This document shows, in pieces, positions 23,115 through 34,954 of a stretch of 64,000 bases of DNA; positions within the stretch are counted from its first letter, which is position 1; the number at the start of each line of letters is the position of its first letter. The notes under the pieces are model-generated. The model was not told the DNA's origin. It made no database searches and saw only the letters and a list, made by a program, of their open reading frames with translations. The DNA comes from Karstenula rhodostoma CBS 690.94 (Eukaryota; Ascomycota; Dothideomycetes; Pleosporales; Didymosphaeriaceae): contig MU001497.1 of assembly GCA_010093485.1 (NCBI GenBank), forward strand, positions 1,044,513-1,108,512, in the 5' to 3' direction. A program made the position numbers and the translations under genes.

Positions 23115-25808
23115 ACCAAGGCTTGTCTTTACGTGAGCGGCTCATGATTTCCGGCTATCCTGTAAATAAAAACCTGAGCCCATTACCATACCCAAAAGGG
23201 CAAAAACAAATCGCATTCGATGTTCGCATCTAGAGGGTTGCGTTTCTGTGTGAGACACTGGAAGGGTCTATTTTGGACGCCCTGCGGTGGGGAGGGGTTT
23301 AGATGACGACAATTACGATTGACGAGGAATTGGCGGCGCAGGTTCGCTATAAATAAGGTGGATCGAATGATGTACGGGTTTTGTGATGTAATAATATTCT
23401 CGCGGAGCGCACGGCCGTGCTTTTTATATGGGGGCGTTCAGTGTATGCATGTACTGGAGCTGCGCGGGAATGCGTCCCGCGATCGTGGTTCGACTTCATG
23501 TGCAACCCCATCGAACCGCGCCAACTGCGGGTCGTGCACTAGTCGGGTGCTATGTCTACGATCTTAGCCACAAAATTGCGTCCAATCACCCTTCGGTTGC
23601 CCTTGCGCTCTCTTTCGATTCGGATTCGTGAAATTGCGGAAGTGAACACTAGCCGTCGTGAATTATCGTCTCCCTTGAGGTGGTTTCAACAGGTGGACGG
23701 CCAGTCAGTAATCGTGACAATGGCGACACATGCAGGCTATGTACTGCTGCTCAACAGCCTACGTCCTCCGGGAGCTCTTCATTCGATGGACGGTACCCAG
23801 ACTGTGGTTGGTTATGTGCCTTAGGGCATGACCAACACATCGCCGATGGATCGCACCTGAGGGGCCCCTCGTCTCACAAGACGACTCCTACTTGGTCATT
23901 GCCCTTCCATTCGCTCAAGTTCGTACTTGATACGCGGCTCTCGTGGTGAACTGCCAGGAATACAGGCATAATATCGTGCATGTAGGGGTTGTAGGTATTG
24001 TATGTTTGAGATCCCGAGCTTTTGAGTTGACACTCCGCGGACGACCCCTGGGTCTAACAATTCTTGCGCGCATCAAATCAATTGTTGGACATATGCACAA
24101 TCGACGATAGTATTACAGCCTGTGTCTCTCAGGAAGTCGGCACGAAAAGCATTCGAATGCTTTCGCTGTCATTGTTTCATAGCGCTAGCCTCTCACGGCG
24201 CTTAGGCATCGCAGTGAGCGGGACTGTTGCAACTCGCTTCGACAATTGAAAATCAAAAGCTGCCTCAGACTCGTGTCGACGTGCTTATCGACCTTATTAT
24301 TGCTGATCTGCTCCATGATCCATTACTATGTTTCTTCAGCAGCACGTTCCTTCGGCGTGGCTTCCTCGCGCAGAGATGCCCCTTCCTCCGCACCCGGTGA
24401 GGGCCGGGTCTCGCACGCGGCCGTCACTTCAAGCACTGGCTCCCATGGCTCTTTCATCGGTTCGTAACTGTGGTCTATAAGTACCTCACTTTAGGATGAT
24501 AGATCACAGCAGTGTCGTGGCAAAGCGCGCGGAGATTCGCCACGTATTGTCGCCACAGTGCTAAACACACCTTCTAGATCACGAATAGAGACAATTAATA
24601 CACAGGCCCACGGGATCACGACGAGAAACTATCCTCCGAGCTACGAGTCCTACACGCGGCATACCACCGAGCGCACATAAAAGTTGCCCCCTTGTCACAG
24701 CACTCTTGTCCGATGAACGCGCGACGAATACCAACAACGCGATGCAAAGCACAAGAAGCTGTAGTCCACGTCACGCAACTGTTGAAGCATAGAACAAGAA
24801 CGGGGGTGAACGAAGTTGCTCTCGTGTTTATGTACTGGTACAGAGCGCGTCAGTGGTTCCCGTCTTCGCTCAATCTTCTGTCATAGTCGCGACTCTCGCA
24901 TATATGAGTATGGTAGACAAGCATGTGCATACGATGATACATCATGGTTATCACAACACAACCGGGGTCCACATAATAGGATATGGCTACCGCTGTTGCT
25001 CCAAAGAGACATCAGAGGTGTTGGCATCGACTTGAAGGCTGAGAAGTTTTCAAAGCGTGCAGCCAATCGATAGCGAGATCAGGCATAGGCTTTTACATAG
25101 GTATAGCTCCACTGATACAAGTTCTACATGCGATCGAGCGCAACAATGCATTGGCAGTAGCAGCATCATCGCGAGCTCAGCCCACACGTAGCCCTTCGAA
25201 GCGGGGTCGCCATGGTACCAATTTGCCAGCCTAAAGCTCGATACGATATTCGAATCGAGTTTCCTCGCTAGTAACAACCCTATTAGCGACAACGTCGATG
25301 CATCCAACCTCGACCGATGCTTACAGCAGCATGACATCAGGAACCACGCAACGCGTGGATACAGACTCTCAATTCATAAATTCGATTCGAGCATCCTCAG
25401 CCACACGATCACATCTTGATCGGCTCCGATCTGCCTTCCCTACGCCAGTGGCAAGCGGCTGGCCACATTGCGAAGCAAAGATCTTCTCGTCTCACGACTC
25501 CGATCAGATGCTTACTCTGCATCTGCTAATGTTCTAGGCATATAGATCCACCTTTCGCATCGCTGAAATCGCTACCGTCGCGCGTCCCTTCGTAACGCGA
25601 ACCCGTCAGCCGTCGCCTAAACACAACGCGCCATCCGCGATGATTGGCTTCGGCAATTTCTCACGAATACCTCCACGGAATCCTCAGTGTCGGAGTGCCG
25701 CCTCGCCGATATCTCGATACACGAGTGTACCTTCGGCCGCAAACCGCCCAATCATCACGGACTCCTCGCACAACCGAGTCACAGAAACGATCCATACGCA
25801 ATCTTGAG

Positions 25809-26135
25809 ATGTCCCGCCATTCTCTTAGACTACTACAATGCCTTGCAGCAGCCTTTGTCCTTGAAAATCCAACTGATTTGGAGCCAAGTACGGCATTTTC
25901 AGCAAAGATCAGCTCAAGACACTCTTGTAACCTTGCATGCCGCGGAGCATACCATAAGAGACCAGACGGGTCAGCACAGCACACTTTCGTGTACATGCCT
26001 ATGACAAAAGCCTCGCCCGGTGGCGAAATACAGAGTGGCAAACCTGTCACCATACGGTGCGCCGAACACTCCACTTTGCGAGAAGTCGGGAGCCCCTGGA
26101 GAAACTTGCGAAAGTGGCCATGGGCTGCTTTATAG
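25809..26135 (+). CDS. Possible small secreted protein, doubtful
   Basis: ATG-started frame of 108 residues. The N-terminus MSRHSLRLLQCLAAAFVL resembles a signal peptide. The rest is basic with three further cysteines (CNLAC and RCAEH). No family is recognised, and a longer open frame overlaps on the opposite strand, so chance is a serious alternative. Listed because it is the best small-gene candidate in the gene-poor block. Confidence 0.2.
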   Translation: MSRHSLRLLQCLAAAFVLENPTDLEPSTAFSAKISSRHSCNLACRGAYHKRPDGSAQHTFVYMPMTKASPGGEIQSGKPVTIRCAEHSTLREVGSPWRNLRKWPWAAL

Positions 26136-28374
26136 CTCCAAGAGGCTCTCGTAGCTTGCACCTCATGGAAAATTGGCATTCATGGCGGATATACCTCGAC
26201 TGCTGCTTGTATGACAAGCCGACATATTCACGGTGGCATTAATCAACTATTGGATTAATCGCGCATCGGCACGGCAGATAGAGAAGACTTGGAGCTTGGC
26301 GCTCGTTCGTCTGGAGCATGGCTTATGTCGCCCATGTCATGGCACGAAACTTCCGTTTGCCGTTGTAACCACTTTGACATTATCGGTCTTGCCGACATAT
26401 AATAGTCTCCCAACTTGAAACCCCTATGGCAAAACGTATCGTTTCAGTCGTTCTGTATACAGGATTCGATGGGTAAGCGAAGGACCATGGATTGGAATAA
26501 TAGCTCGAGGGGAGTGGCGGAGTTAGCGGCTGCAATTAGATGCATGAGGATTACGAGGGGTAAACATTTATAGTAACATTTTGAAAGGGTCCAAATACCT
26601 ACGTCCCAGCACAAGGATTATAGTTCAATCTTAAAGTCTCTCTTCCTCTTTTTAAGAGTAATAACAACGTCAGCTCGTGTCGGTTCTAACAGCTGTTTGT
26701 AATCTTTGTGTTTTGGCCCCCCACTGAGTTCCTGTACTGCGCTTTGCCGCGCCTTGCAAAAGCGCGCAAAGTGTCACATTTGATAAATATAGAGGTGCTT
26801 ATAAACATATAAGATTTAGGTGTTCTACATCGCCTTACATCATGGATTTGCAAAAGAAGTAAACTACATTCTCAGTAGCGGACCTTGGAAAGCTGTCCAC
26901 AGCAGCATGGGTAGCCTACTGGAGACTAACACAGGCGATACGTTGTGTCAATGAAATGCCACTGTGCGACAAGTGCGACGGAGGTATCACTGAAATTCCA
27001 TCATTGACCGGGCTCATAATCAGTGCGCTCAGTTTACGCTCCCACGCACTCTGAATATCCCACATGATCGGCGTAGAAAGTAGGGCATACTGAGAGCATT
27101 GGGTATTCTGAGAGTTCTCCGATCCTGCTGTGTCCCGAGTAGATTTGACGTCTCAAAAGAACCTATGGCTACTGTGATCGATGCATCCATGTGCTCAGAT
27201 GCAAGCCCCTGTACTCTTCTCCTCAACACTTGGGGTTATGCTGTAGGAAATGATACATTTTTGAACTTTTAGCAAATGAATTTGTGCGTGGGGATCCACA
27301 TAATACTGTTTCGTAGGACGCGGGAGACATGAAAGTCTTTTATGCGGCTCGTCCACAAAGCACGCGAAGACATCACAGTAGACATGAAAGCCACACCAAA
27401 GTATCGGTGCTTATGGGAGCTACATATGCACAGTCTTTTGTCCACATCATGTTGTCACGTGAAACTTAATTGAGAATCGTGGTGTTTGAATGCATGGATC
27501 CCTTAGTCAAAGCATCGGTAAGACCGTATGGTCCACTTCATGTGGCGTATGATCCATTCTCTATCGCTTGTCATATCGCCTCCAAAACTCCAGTGGGCGT
27601 TGATTCGAGGCAATAGTTTCGGCGCTTCCGCAAGCAAGGTCCACCTTTAGTGGTGTCTTTACAATAAGACAACTTGAAGTTTTCAGAAAATGTCGTAATT
27701 GATACGAGTCATTGACGATGGGAAATCGGTATCGAGAGATCCTCGTCCAGATCAGGCAAAGCTTCTCAGATCGCAGGGTCGACCAAGAGATCTGGACTTC
27801 ATCTCTGCTAGAGCATAAATCTAGAGGCTCGTTGTTATTGACTGGTAAACCCAGCCGATGATAAACTGTGTGCCAAGGCGGGACCTATTGATAGCTCCAC
27901 CGCTGCTTTAATCGCATATTATTCCCCTTCTAGATACAACACATGACTCGAGACGACCGTGTCAACAAGGCGCTGGATCGCCATCGTGTATGAAATTTGT
28001 ACACTTAGTAGATATCAAACGCACCCTGTCCGATCACATAAACCGAAATCCAGACCCGAGCTTAGGTTTATGGACGGAAGACGTGGTGAATCATGATGGC
28101 GCCAGCGTACGTACGTCGCTAACAGAGAGCCCACAGGCCCCATCGAAGACTCTTACATCTGTACCTCGACTGAGCCGCTAGTTTATTATTGAACCTCCCA
28201 CGCAGTCTGTTTTGACTACTACGCTACCTGGGTAAGCTTTCGGGAGCTAGAAAGGCAGACCACTGTGTCGTACATATTTCACCGATGACATACAGAGAAA
28301 GCCCTACGATCTGAGAGATCTGGTTCAGTGTTGGAAGAGCGCCGCAAGATGTTATGATGTATCTGTGACGATAT

Positions 28375-28452
28375 TCCTCCCCTGTGCCATGTGGTAGAGC
28401 ACTAAAGATCAACTCCTCCCATGTGCTATGTGGTCGATCACCGGAGATCAGT
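28375..28452 (+). repeat. Two tandem 39-bp units
   Basis: Units 28375-28413 and 28414-28452 both begin TCCTCCC, share TGTG(C)CATGTGG/TGTGCTATGTGG and end AGATCA. About three quarters of positions match. On the minus strand both units are open and give related 13-residue segments (ELISGDRPHSTWE and ELIFSALPHGTGE). Confidence 0.6.
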
Positions 28453-28559
28453 TCCAACCACTAATAGCACATCGTGCGTAGATGAAGGCTGTTCCCTCCT
28501 AAAGAGATTTGGAAACTACTGGTACTATCTGACAGAACCTCACAATACATTATCGATGC

Positions 28560-28790
28560 ATAGTTACGCGACACCCTAAGTATCCCTACTAACCTATTCT
28601 AAATTATTCCTTCTGAAAGTATAAGTAAACTTTCTAGGAGCCTTATAAAAGATTCAGACTATAGTGTAGAAAGATTTAAAAGAACTAACCTAATATAAAC
28701 TTATTTTTACGGTATTAATACTTCTTTAGCTTACATTTTAAATTTCTTACTAAAATTTACTAGTATAGAAGCAGGACTAAACCAAAGTTC
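28560..28790. repeat. AT-rich tract with RIP-like dinucleotide bias
   Basis: Sequence here is far more AT-rich than its surroundings and full of TpA. A hand count over 28621-28740 gives about 21 TpA against about 3 CpA plus TpG, with about 12 ApT and about 11 ApC plus GpT. That bias matches repeat-induced point mutation of a former repeat. No transposon domain survives. Confidence 0.55.
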
Positions 28791-31700
28791 TTGGCGGTGG
28801 CTCCTCGCTAAAGGGGCTCCCCATGTTTCCCTGCACTTAGTGTGATCCGCTTGTTGATTTTCCTCTGCGACTGTGGATGGAATCTGCACTGTTGGAGTAC
28901 TTTACGATCCTGCCGAGTCGGATAGAAATCCGAACCTATCATTGAGAGGAACTACAGCAGCCCATGTGACAAGCACATGTACCTCGGCTACGAACACTTC
29001 GTGAGTGTCCTCTCCGTACTGCGTGGTGTGTACAGCTCTCTCGTGCGACACGGTTTTCCACGAATTGTTGGTGGCGCGAAACGATTTGCTTGGTTCACAT
29101 CGTAGAAGGAACAAAGCCTGCGGCTCAAAACTCCGTGGAGGTGTCCTGATGGCAAGTGTGTCTACTAGGAAGCGAGCAGACGCCCCAGGTCATGCTGCAC
29201 ACCAACTGCACGGTTACGAAGACGTTGACACAACGTTGATCCTTCACTATCTTTCCATTCGTATTCGTCAAACCTTCTATCGGACTGTTGCCTGCATTCT
29301 ATCGGACCGTTACCAGCAATCTAGAGGTGGACAGTTGTTGCACAGCAGATTTTAGTCCTTCACATACATGGTCCTACGACATGTACAACGGCTCAAGGCG
29401 GGGAAATACGGCGCCTCGCATGCCGTGCAAGACGCCAAATGCAAGGCTAAACTTTGAGCTCGCTTGGGCAGGGCTGGCGTGAGTGAGCGTGACCGAACAC
29501 GTACATTCTCTTACCTCAACGCAATCTACCTCAACTAAGGCATGCTGGGCCGTAGGGCTGAGGTCTGACATGTTTGCCCCGGTTCTACCGGCCGACTCCG
29601 CGGACGATGGATCACACATTACAGCAGCGTCGTATCGGTGTAGCTGCAGCGCCAATTGTGTGCAGCTACCAGCATGAATCACGAGACACGGTGTGCTTTC
29701 TGTACCAGCCATGGTTTTCAATGCAGGGGTGTCGGCTTGGACAAGTGCTGGAATTACGCCTTACAAAGGCTTAGCCGGGCAATTCTGCTCTCGAGGTCAC
29801 CACCAGAGGCGGCGGGACCAAGCCGCGCAAGCGGTTTCCCATTCTGTTTTGGAGAAATGACCCGAGAAAGCGATCCCGCGCCGCAAAATGCCATTGCCGA
29901 CTTTATCCAAGGACTGGAAATAATGGGGCTGTGTTGGAAGAGCAGTAGTGGTTGTATCAGTATCAATTGCAAACCGCTTTGGGTGTAGGGTAAGCTTGAG
30001 ACGAGTCAGATCCCCTGACAAACAAGGGCTATTCCATCTTTGACATCGCCGCGACTTCGCGTTGAGTCAAAGCAATACCGAGTGATGCAATGCACCACCC
30101 GAGAGAGCCTTCCAGACGGGATGTTGCAGCAAATGCCAAGCTGCAAGTGACTCCACGTTCTCACCGATCATTGCACGTAAGGCGGGACATCATATCTTTG
30201 ACCGGACAATGAGGCGACAAGCTTTATTTTCGCCAAATTCCTAGGGGTCGGTCTACCCTGACACATGTAGTGTTGATAGCACAGGCGGTGAACGATGGTA
30301 CGGCGGCCGGACTTGTAAGCCCGGCAAGCAAGGCGTGAGCATTGTCGCATGCATACTGCGTGTCCGATTAGCGCACGGTATGCTCGCCCCTTCTCCGTGC
30401 TGCATGCGATAGTCTCCGACGGTGCACCTCTGTACGCGTAGATCATTCATGCGCACCTATTTGCTGCTTCTTTACTTACAAACATGACTCAAAAACGATC
30501 GCAAAGCACTGACCTGCACTGCCTGAGGATATTGAATGCAGTATTTTTGCCCCCTCATGGTACAAAGTTGATAACCAGCTTCAGGCGGACTTAAAAAGGC
30601 CAAGAGGTGAGACAGCTGGGGGAATAAGCATTCATTAGTGTTGTGGGCCAGGATGCGGTGCGTTCACTCAGCTCTGGGTGGTGTTTAGCCAAGCACCCTG
30701 CATGTGCGAACCCCAGGTGCACATGTCTGCATGCCAAACTAGCAGTGAGCTCGTTCAAAAGCTAATCGCTCACGAAACTTCCGAGCAGACGCACGGAGTG
30801 ATAAGATGATGGCGAGATTGATGCTGAGAAAAGGATCCGTCGTGGTATACTTGTCTAGAAAGAAGGAGCTGCTCTGCCCAAGAAGCTCTTCAAGCACAGA
30901 GGCAGGCACTGAGAGGATGTCTCATTCAAAAGAAATTGGTAGTATGGTGGGACGTCAAATGTTCGCAGCGATGACGAGTTTTGCGCCCTTATGCTACGCA
31001 TTTGCCCGCAATCGCTCCCCGCATCGAATACGACTCTGGTCTCGTAACGGGCGGCTGAGTGGGCCGATTTTTGCCATTGCTTCGTGTACGTGAGCAAGAC
31101 TGCCTGTTGCCACTGCGAGAAGGATCTTCCGATCGCTAACGGCGGTACCTGCAAGGCATGCTTGGGGACTGGTCCCGTAAGCGATGTGCTACGCCCCGAT
31201 TCGCTTGCTTGGCACGTCTGTCTTTGTCTCCATAGTCTGAGTTAGACCGATGGCTATGTCGACGTTGGAAGTCGTGGTAGTATGAACGTCGAACCTTACC
31301 GTGTAGAGCGTGAAAGTCATACGAAATAATTCAATAATTCAAGGTCGAAATCACATGTAACGATTCAAGGTCTAATAACCATTGGTGTCATGGATAGTCG
31401 ATCTGCGCTTCACCCTGCTTCCTTCAAGCTGCCGTATTGGCCAAGCCATGACCTGATGGATACGTGACTGGGGTGTAATGCGTGCCTCCTGAATCTTTCG
31501 CTTCAAACGCTGCTATCACTGATTGCGATGTTGGGGACTAAACTCTGGCTGGCGCACCGCGGTCCAATTGAACTGGTTGCGGGCGAGAGAACAAGGGCCA
31601 ACAGTAAGATGCTGTCCGTCCCTCCCGGCGGCGAGCGCACCGGTCCGCGCCACAAGTATCTTTTCTGGGTTTGGTATAGCTATGAGGCGACCCCGTCGCG

Positions 31701-33157
31701 TCAGCACTTTGTTCGGGTCGCCGCGTGAAGCGCTTCTCGCTGCGGCGTAGCTTAATCAAGAGCTCATGTTCGGAGTTAGTCCAAGTTCGTAGCGGTAACA
31801 ACCCCTGTTCCCAATGTGCAGCGCGCTAATGCTGAGGGGTGCTGAAGGCGGCAAGGCATTCACTCGACCTGTCTTGACCAACGGTTCATTGTCGGAAGAA
31901 CTGGACGTACGGCTTTTTGCGGCAGTAGGCATCCAGACATTAACAGGCAATGACGGTAAGCTTGGTGCAGGGCTGCTCTAGCCTTACGACCTCGCTTCAA
32001 TTGACGTGGAGACTTTTGAGTGTACGCTGGCTGGAAAGGGATCTCCGTCGTATGTATTTGCAGACAGTCACATAGTAGTAGTAGTGCTGAGGATGCTCTG
32101 CAGCATGACTGCTTCGTTACCTGCAGACCTGAACGCGGTGACAAGCCATCTTATCGCTCCAATTCTTCCGTTGCGCTACAGCGATGTACTGCGCTTAATT
32201 GAGGATAATTCCCAAGAAAGCATTAGGCCCCACGTGGGATGAACCACACGGGGATAGTAGATGGTCCAGAAGCGCATCGATGGTGGCGCGATAGCAGCCG
32301 CACAAAGCAGCGAATACCTGATTCCAAACACAAGACTGACATTACCGCTGGTAGAGCACCCGGTTAAGCTGACGAGGATTTGCAGGGTAGTTTCGTTGAC
32401 AGCAGTGGTGGCGCAAGGTTTGATGCGGAGCTGATGCTGCGGGGTGCCTCCCCGTGAACATCGAAGCATCGACGTGGTAGGTATGATCATCATCCAGCCA
32501 GAACTTCATGCAGTCAGACTCATAGGGCTGAGGATGAGCGGGTGACCACGATCGAGAAGAGAGTTCCGATGCAATGCACGCTCAACACGCTTGCAAGTGC
32601 TGTTCGGTCCCGGGCAGTGCAAATACAGTTGCTAGTGAATCCTTGGAAGGGGGCCAAGTAATCTGCATGGTTCTTTGTTCGCGCGGCAAAGCTGGGGTGG
32701 CCGCATGGTAGGCGCATGTTGGCCTTGTGGAGCACACTTCACTGCACTCCCGCTCGCGCTGTAGCGCTAAAGCGGCGCAGTGACTGCCGAGCGATTGACG
32801 AACAACCAGAACTGCCCATGTGGCAAAAAATAGAGTTGGGTCATCTCAAGCCTAGTCTTCGAACGTGTTTCCGGACCCGCTCACAAGGCTCATTGTCGTG
32901 GGAGGATTCGGTTGCAAGATTCTGCAAGCTGACATTGATACGCTCGAATGTAAACGCGACCAACGAATGGAAGCAACGATCCTCTTGCCAGCCTCGACTG
33001 CGATCGCCCCCGGGGGGTCGTGTTCGAGATTACAAACGTTGGCGGTCTACAATTCACCCTGGCATTGAATAGGGAACCTCAGTCAGCTCTCTTGTGCGGC
33101 GTCCGCGCAGCCTCGCTACTGTGAATCTCCGATGCGAGAACCTTCCGGCCCTGTGCA

Positions 33158-33164
33158 TATAAAG
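33158..33164 (+). promoter_or_regulatory. TATA box for the dioxygenase gene
   Basis: TATAAAG on the plus strand, about 155 bp upstream of the ATG at 33313. It is followed by a C/A-rich leader typical of fungal 5' UTRs (CATCAACCACTACCAAC near 33263). Confidence 0.5.
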
Positions 33165-33312
33165 GGCCATACCCGGGTGCTTGAGCCCTGCATCGACATC
33201 TCCACAATAGCCTCGATATCTCAACGATTTCCATCAGCACTCAAAACAACACCAAATACTTACCATCAACCACTACCAACAATATTCAAATCCAAGCCAG
33301 CAGTTATCCACA

Positions 33313-34630
33313 ATGTCAGTCTCGAGTTTGAGCGCCAAATCTTCTGCGGAGTCTCTGCGGAGCATTTCTTCGTTCGGCTCAGCACCGGACAAGCTCGCGC
33401 CTTCCGTGGAAGGCCCTATGGTTTGGAAGAACTCAGAGCTCGACCCAACCAAATATGTGGTCAACCTCACCGTCGCTGAAGTTTCTGAGATTCGATATGC
33501 TGTTATCTCGATCAAATGTAAGAAACCGATGACTGCTGTTGCATGTTGACCTTACCTCACAACGATTTAGTGCAGAAAATGGAGCCTGAGCAAATCAGCA
33601 AAGAAAACTTCCCTTTGAGCGAAGAACTCTCCGCGAAGTTAGCTGCTGCCAGTAAGCAAGTCCACGAGGGCTTCGGCGTTGCTGTTATTCGTGGTCTGCA
33701 TGCAGCTAGGTTCAACGATGAGGAAGCTGTCATCGCCTTTGTCGGCATCTGTGCACACACCTGCCCTCTGCGTGCCACAGACTCTTACGCGAATCAAACG
33801 TTGAGTATGTTATCGTCCGTTCGTGAAACGAATTCAGGATTGACAGAGAACAGGCCACGTCCTCGACGCAACTTTTCGCAAGGTTCCGCATTGGGCCAAG
33901 GACATCGGTCTTGCTGGCTCAAAAATCACGGCGAAGATGGATTTCCACAACGACAGGTTCTCTGGCGACGTTCTCGCCATGCATATCCGGGATGATGGCG
34001 GCGCTGGCAATGGTGGCGAGCAATATTTGGCTTCCTTCTGGAGCATCTACAACGAGCTCCTAGAAAAGGATCCGGCCGTGCTTGAGACAATGGCGGAGGA
34101 CAAGTGGCCTTTTGAGCTTAAACAAAAGTGAGTGTGTAACACAGATAGCGGATTAGGGTTGCTGACAATATGACAGAGACGCAGCTCCTTACCTCGAGCT
34201 CGGTCCCACCCTACTCTTCTCGAAGGGCAAGCCCATGTGTCAACTTGTCAAGGCGCCGCTCCTAGGTGGTCTTTACATTCCTCGAGATCCGAGCATGCCG
34301 GAACTTTCAAAGGAGCAAATGCATGCTATCCACGCAGTGGAGGAAGTGGCCCAGAAGGTCTGCGCCAAGCTTGATCGCCAGCAAGGCGACATTCAGCTCA
34401 TCAACAACCTGAGTGTCATGCATGCTCGCGCAGCTTATGGCAAAACAGACGGACCTAGCACGCGTCACCTTCTGCGCATGTTCCTTCGCGACCCTCAGAA
34501 CGCATGGGATAAGCCTGATTCCTGGAAGCACAACTTCGACGACCCTTTCACTCCTGGTCGTCGTCAAGAGATTCCGATCCGTGACCTCGACCCCTGGCGC
34601 AAGATCAGTGGCCGCGAGAGCCACGGCTAA
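33313..34630 (+). CDS. TauD/TfdA-like Fe(II)/2-oxoglutarate dioxygenase
   Basis: Model join(33313..33517, 33571..33804, 33854..34127, 34177..34630), 388 residues, phases consistent. It should use Fe(II) and 2-oxoglutarate to hydroxylate or desaturate a small molecule. The metal triad is visible: H178-x-D180 in DFHNDRFSGD and the distal His, about residue 320, in NNLSVMHARAAY. The cosubstrate Arg is probably about residue 338 in RHLLRMFLRD. The N-terminal 50 residues are Ser-rich and unrelated to the fold. The sequence resembles the common fungal TauD-like hypothetical proteins (clavaminate synthase-like). It starts right after the gene-poor block, has a clear TATA box, and no pathway partners are adjacent. 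Substrate unknown. Confidence 0.88.
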
Positions 34631-34954
34631 ATGCTCTCTTATCATCCCTCTCTTCCTGTCTTCAGGTGGCTTTATCTTTCAAAATGGCGTGGCAATACTC
34701 GCTGGGAAGGGCAGTTTGATTTTTGCTTGTACTAAATTGGAGGCATATTCAGTATCATGAGTACGATGCTCATGTATCGTGTATAACATACTAATATACC
34801 AGATCGCTGAAACACTTGCTGCCACAGATGCATATGACCGATTGAACCTGGACAAGTCCAATTTCCCGTTTGCTCCGTGCCTATAAGTAGAAATAAAAGA
34901 CGAAGGAGAATCATTCCAGGAAATTGTGAGACGACTGAAGCAACAAAGAAGAAA
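34631..34954. other. Convergent intergenic spacer
   Basis: 324 bp between the 3' ends of the dioxygenase gene and the damaged regulator gene. No feature seen. Confidence 0.5.

Larger units (their letters stand above)
23115..33312. other. Gene-poor block of about 10 kb
   Basis: No conserved gene was recognised on either strand. Open frames are short, many start at non-ATG codons, and they overlap on both strands as expected by chance. Noted inside are an ATG-started frame with a signal-like N-terminus (25809-26135), a 2x39 bp repeat (28375-28452), an AT-rich RIP-like tract (about 28560-28790), and two Cys-rich coding-like remnants (about 29674-29770 and 31048-31250). The block looks like decayed accessory DNA between a regulator and a dioxygenase. 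Confidence 0.55.

Noticed and set aside
23464..23480. Short inverted repeat GCGGGA...TCCCGC
   Set aside because: A six-base stem with no T-run or neighbouring gene is expected by chance.
25661..26179. 172-residue minus-strand frame in the gene-poor block
   Set aside because: ATG-started, but no domain, signal or splice context. Both strands are open here, so chance is likely.
34830..34925. Possible tRNA on the minus strand
   Set aside because: A GGTTCAATC B-box-like sequence is present, but no A box or acceptor stem could be found at the right distance.
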